From positions 31,650,069 through 31,714,068 of the forward strand of contig NC_023758.2 of NCBI RefSeq assembly GCF_000499845.2: a stretch of 64,000 bases of DNA, given 5' to 3'. The stretch is from Phaseolus vulgaris (lineage: Eukaryota; Streptophyta; Magnoliopsida; Fabales; Fabaceae). The translations under genes were made by a program, and so were the position numbers. The notes under the pieces were generated by a model, which worked only from the letters and a program-made list of their open reading frames with translations, ran no database searches and had not been told where the DNA came from. This document shows positions 59,598 through 64,000 of this stretch, piece by piece (position 1 is the stretch's first letter; every line of letters begins with the position of its first letter).

Positions 59598-59936
59598 TGG
59601 TAAAATGTTTAATTCTAAAAGAATTTGTTGAATTTCTAATAATTCTAACACAGTTCTAACACACTTTTAAAAAAAAATTCATTATTTATATTATTTTTCT
59701 AAAATTCAATTTTATTATACAAGTTTTTATTATAATTATAAAATGAGGAATAAATTTTTTTGAATCAATCATGAGAAACATTTTTATGCTAAAAATCTAA
59801 AACATAAATATACTTTTACACATAAATTTTTATTATCAATTTATATAATTATAATATATAAATTTGTGTCTTACATTTTAGATATTATATCTATTTTTTG
59901 TCCATGTCATTTATGTGGTGCTCCATGGTATAGGAT
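59598..59936 (+). repeat. dispersed repeat, copy C
   Basis: Colinear over about 330 bases with copy A (23940-24268), same orientation; see that entry for shared strings. No terminal inverted repeat, LTR or coding capacity noticed. Confidence 0.55.
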
Positions 59937-62900
59937 GTAGGCAATGCAATTATTTATATTTATTTTATTGGGTGCGCAAGAAGCCAATTCTTTCTTTAAA
60001 ATGGTTTTTTTAGGGGCGTTGTGTCCACTGAGTCTCAACTTTCAAACTGACGAAAGTAATGGGCCGCAGCCTTTGTCTCGCCTGGCCCAAAAAAAAGTTT
60101 CAATTTTTTTTCTATTTTGTACCTTGCTACAAATCAGAGGCCTAGGAAAAAAACCTCGAAACACAAAAATTTGCTAAATAACCCAGTGGCCTGTTTAATT
60201 TATTTTTTATGGAATAATATATAATATAGACAAAATTATTTTACTGTAAAGTTATTAGAAACGTTGTTTACATTTATTTAATTTTTTATTTTAAAAAATA
60301 AAGAAGTATATTATTTAAACTACCCAATTGTATTTATCGAGAAAGTGCCCATATTTGTTTACATGTAAGAGTTTTTTAACATAATATTAAATATGGTTGA
60401 ATTCGTTAAAAAACATTATAAATAAATCTATCAAACAATTTTTTTTATAAATAAGCATTTATTAAGTAAATCGGTAGCGATTTAGTCTTTGAAAAACAGC
60501 CAAAAAGATAATTTAATTTCTAAAATGTATAAAAACATACAAATTAATCTATAAAGCATTACAACTTAATGTCAATCTAAAATATACTCTGTAATATCAA
60601 ATTAGTTCTTAAATAGAATAGTCCAAAAAACCTTAATTACAACGCTTTTTACATACCAGATACTAAATAGGTATCTCGTTATTTCATATACCACATCCAC
60701 ATCAAGTATCTTTAAGTTTTTTTTTTTTACATATCTGAGTTGAAAAATAATGTTCAGAAAAACTGAAATCCACATAGAAACACAACATGAGAGTATTAAG
60801 GGATTAATTACTTAACCAATTCAAATACTTCATATATACTATATATATATTGAATTGGTTAGGTGGGAAGGTTGAAAAGTTGTGGTTAAAATAAAATAAA
60901 TAAATAATAAAATAAGAACATTTATGTATGAAAACTCAAATAAATAGGTCCAAAATATATATTTAACAATTATAAGGTGCGAAAAGTAAAAATCTAATTA
61001 AATTAAAAGTTCAACTTGTTGTAAATAGGCGATTTTTTTAAGATGTAAGTAAAGTGAATTCTATATGATAATGATACAAAATCAATTATGATTTTATCAT
61101 CAGAGTCTCTTGCAAGTACATACACCCGTTTGAGAGTTGACTTTGAGTCTAGAAGTCAAAAGTTGAACCTGGTCAAGTCAGATAGGTGAGAGTCCATATC
61201 CCACATCCAAGAACCAACCTAAATCCGAATCAGTGGATCTAGTAGCCGAATGCCCAAGATAGCGAAGAGAATCTAAGATACCTAGAAGACAAGAACTACA
61301 CTAATTATTTCTAAGACCCTACAAAAACACATTATTCCGATCTCAAATATAATAAAATAATATTATTAAAGTCAACCATATTTAATATATAATCCGTTCA
61401 AATATATAATATTTTAAAATTAACAATATAAAATATTAATATACTGAGTATATTAGTTACATTTATAAATTTTTTAATACAGTTGGGCCGGATTTTGAAA
61501 AATAAATTACATTTTAGTTTAGATTTAGTGTTCCAAAAGATTGAAGAGGTGTAAATCCATGCCCTTGGTTTTTTTTATTTTTTTTTTAAGTTGTTGAATT
61601 TTTCATAGAGGCTTATAATGTTCAACGCAGACATTTAGGTATACATTTGAAAGAGCATATCTCAAGTAGTAGTAGCATTTAAAGATTTGATGACGTGATA
61701 GACGTTAGAATATATTTAAAAACCAAAATAAATGAATGAATGAAGAGCATATCTGTTTCGCACACTTCTTTTATGTTTTGGCCTGCCATTTTTCATTTGA
61801 CCAAAAATAAAATGAGTCTCAGTATTGTATTTTTAGTATGTAATTATATTAAATTTTTAAATAAAAAATAGTGGTTTTGTATGCTATAACGAAAATGTGT
61901 CTTAAGTTTTTCATTTAATTTATTCTGATATCATTAATATAGTTTCACATTATTCAAAAATTAAAATTAAAGATAATTTATATTTTTTTTCTCTTTTAAT
62001 TTATTAGTTTTTAAAAATAAAATAATATCGAATTTCAAAACAAAGTAAACCCTAAACTCGAAATTCTAGTTACGTATATATTAAAAAGTGTATTTTGGTA
62101 ATTACATATTGAAGATGAATTTCAATGAATGTGGTGGTGTTGGGTAGAAAGAGAAGAGAGTAACAGAAGGTGCACATGGTCCCGCACCGCACCGCACCAC
62201 ACCACAAACATTTATTAACTCATCACATGCCCCTCTTCATTCTTACATTTACTACACTTCTATACTATCTCCAAACCATTTTTTACTGTTTTTAATTTGT
62301 ACACTTTTTTATTTAATTTGTTCATTCTTAAAAATAAGAATCAGCACTCAGGAGTAAGAACTTAAATTAATTTATAAATTGTCAAAAATAAGATGAAAAT
62401 ATAAAATTAGTAAAGCAAAGAGTTGCTTATAGTAATTTGTAAACACATATTTAGATAACCCAATATACCAACATATATTTGAGATATTTAATTTTCTCAA
62501 TTTATGTACAATTAATCAGTCAACACTTAATATCATCATTTAATTACTTTGTTTAACATGTAAAATAATCTCAAAGTCATTAATAATGTTTAGGTCTATA
62601 TGAGCTACATAGTATAAATAAATGCATGCTTTAAAGTAAAAGATAATGAGTCTTTAATAATTTTTTTTTCTAACTTGAGGTCGAAGTGTACGTACATGTA
62701 CCCTCCAAGACCAAAAATGAATATATAAAAACAGTAGAATTGAATTAAATTTATTTGGTGTAGTGAAAATGTAAAAGTATGAAAAGAAAATAATAATCAT
62801 AGTCTAGTACATGAACATATGTTTTTAATATTTGACAGTGGCATGAAAAGAAAAAGGAAGAAGGAATTTAATAAGTAAGATCTTGTCCATTAATAGAGCA

Positions 62901-64000
62901 ACAAGAAAATAATAATTAAAGAACTAAGTTGAAAGTTCCAACCTTGGGTCTGAAATAACTTTGAAGTAAAATAGTACAAAGAAACACTAAAATTATTGTG
63001 GTGAGGTGGAGACAAAGTGAGAGGCGGTGAGAACGAGTGGCATTCAAAAACATTGTAACCGATTCGCCACATGTTCCTCAGATTGCTACACAACAATGTG
63101 TGCTCTCGCATGCATTTAGGTGAATTTCAATTTCATTAAAAAAAACTAGTTTCAAATATGAATTATAAAAGTACATTAATTTTAGGCCAAATTCTTCCTT
63201 CACTTTACAATTTTGTTTCGCATCTCTTTATCTTTTTTAATTTCAACAACGTCCTTTCATGAAAGAGAAGTTTATTTTCAACTGGTAAGATTATTGTAGT
63301 GACTTCTATTATTAATAATATGGTTAAAGTAAGTTTTATGATATTTTTAATTATATTTTTGTTTTTATTATATCATTTCAAAGTCATAAAATTTAAGAAA
63401 AAAAAAACTAAAGATATGCAAAAGTAGAATTTAAAACAAAAAAAAAAATATCTTCACATGAACTACAACAGTAACTATTTTCTTCTGCAATGTTTTACAT
63501 GAAGTAAAACTTTTAACTATAAAAGAGCCAAATCATTATGTAAATATGAATTTATTTTATAAAAGAAATTAAAGTATATGAAATAATGTAATTGTTTTCT
63601 CGAATATTGCAATTGTGAATTATAAAAGAAAAATGTATGAGGTGCCGAATGTATCTAAAATTATTTTTAAAAAAATTATTTTGTAAAATTATTATTAAAA
63701 CTGACTTTTTACCATTAATACAAATTCATATAAAAGTGCCAAAAAAAGGAAGAAGATATTAAAGTGGAAGGAGAATTTGCCCTTTAGTGCCAACTTTTGT
63801 ACACATACATAACTAAATGGACCAATTTACTCGTATACCTATTAAACTAAGCATTTTTTTATTATTATTACTGATAAAAAATAAATAATTAATATTTGAT
63901 TGGTCTTAAAATCATATAATTTTTATTTATTTATTTAGTTCAAGACTTGTCGGTTTTTGTACTATTTCTTACTCTATAGTAAATGTGAGACCCTCGGTTC
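59937..64000. other. AT-rich intergenic region to the window edge
   Basis: No gene recognised. Small features: a CACCG/CACCA pentamer run near 62190-62215, and a less AT-rich patch at 61090-61330 of unknown, possibly transposon-derived, origin. Short open stretches such as 59944-60177 and 62890-63111 show no family match. Confidence 0.4.

Overview
The window is nuclear DNA of a flowering plant, most likely a papilionoid legume of the Phaseoleae type. The reasons are spliced genes with GT-AG introns in very AT-rich surroundings, plant-only families, and abundant Ty1/copia and Ty3/gypsy elements, one of them SIRE-like as in legumes. Species is not determinable by eye.

Layout. 1-3.8 kb: a nested pair of Ty1/copia elements; the 3' half and 3' LTR of a SIRE-like element sits inside the broken reverse-transcriptase region of an older copia element. 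4.1-8.3 kb (-): CHX18/19-like cation/H+ exchanger, intact. 8.3-13.1 kb: AT-rich spacer. 13.1-16.5 kb (+): coiled-coil USO1-like protein. 17.5-18.2 kb (+): small glyoxalase/VOC protein. 19.56-22.81 kb: a young, pol-deleted Ty3/gypsy element with 449-bp LTRs (3 differences), a perfect target duplication GTTAA, a gag gene, a long array of hairpin-forming tandem repeats and an antisense ORF remnant. 23-33.5 kb: gene-poor, with two related MITE-like elements, an old LTR relic, copies of a dispersed repeat and a GC-rich island that may be a mitochondrial insertion. 33.5-38.4 kb (-): POB1-like BTB-BACK gene, whose exons splice in frame except for a frameshift right after the start codon; a wrecked copia element lies in its large intron. 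40.5-44.6 kb (+): HPGT1-like hydroxyproline O-galactosyltransferase with 12 exons. 47.3-48.9 kb (-): intronless PPR protein. 49.0-51.7 kb: a 1.3-kb tandem duplication forming the upstream region of the next gene. 51.7-53.5 kb (+): glucose-6-phosphate 1-epimerase. 56.8-59.1 kb (+): LRR receptor pseudokinase. 59.1-64 kb: AT-rich spacer.

The eight host genes belong to unrelated housekeeping or signalling roles (endomembrane ion transport, possible trafficking or cytoskeleton, metabolite handling, ubiquitination adaptor, arabinogalactan glycosylation, organelle RNA processing, sugar phosphate metabolism, receptor signalling); there is no operon or evident cluster logic. Exon joins were worked out by hand from GT/AG sites, reading-frame phase and remembered family sequence. 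The most notable items are the gypsy derivative with its 55/37-bp hairpin array and antisense ORF, the POB1-like start-proximal frameshift, the duplicated epimerase promoter, and the possible mitochondrial DNA insertion.
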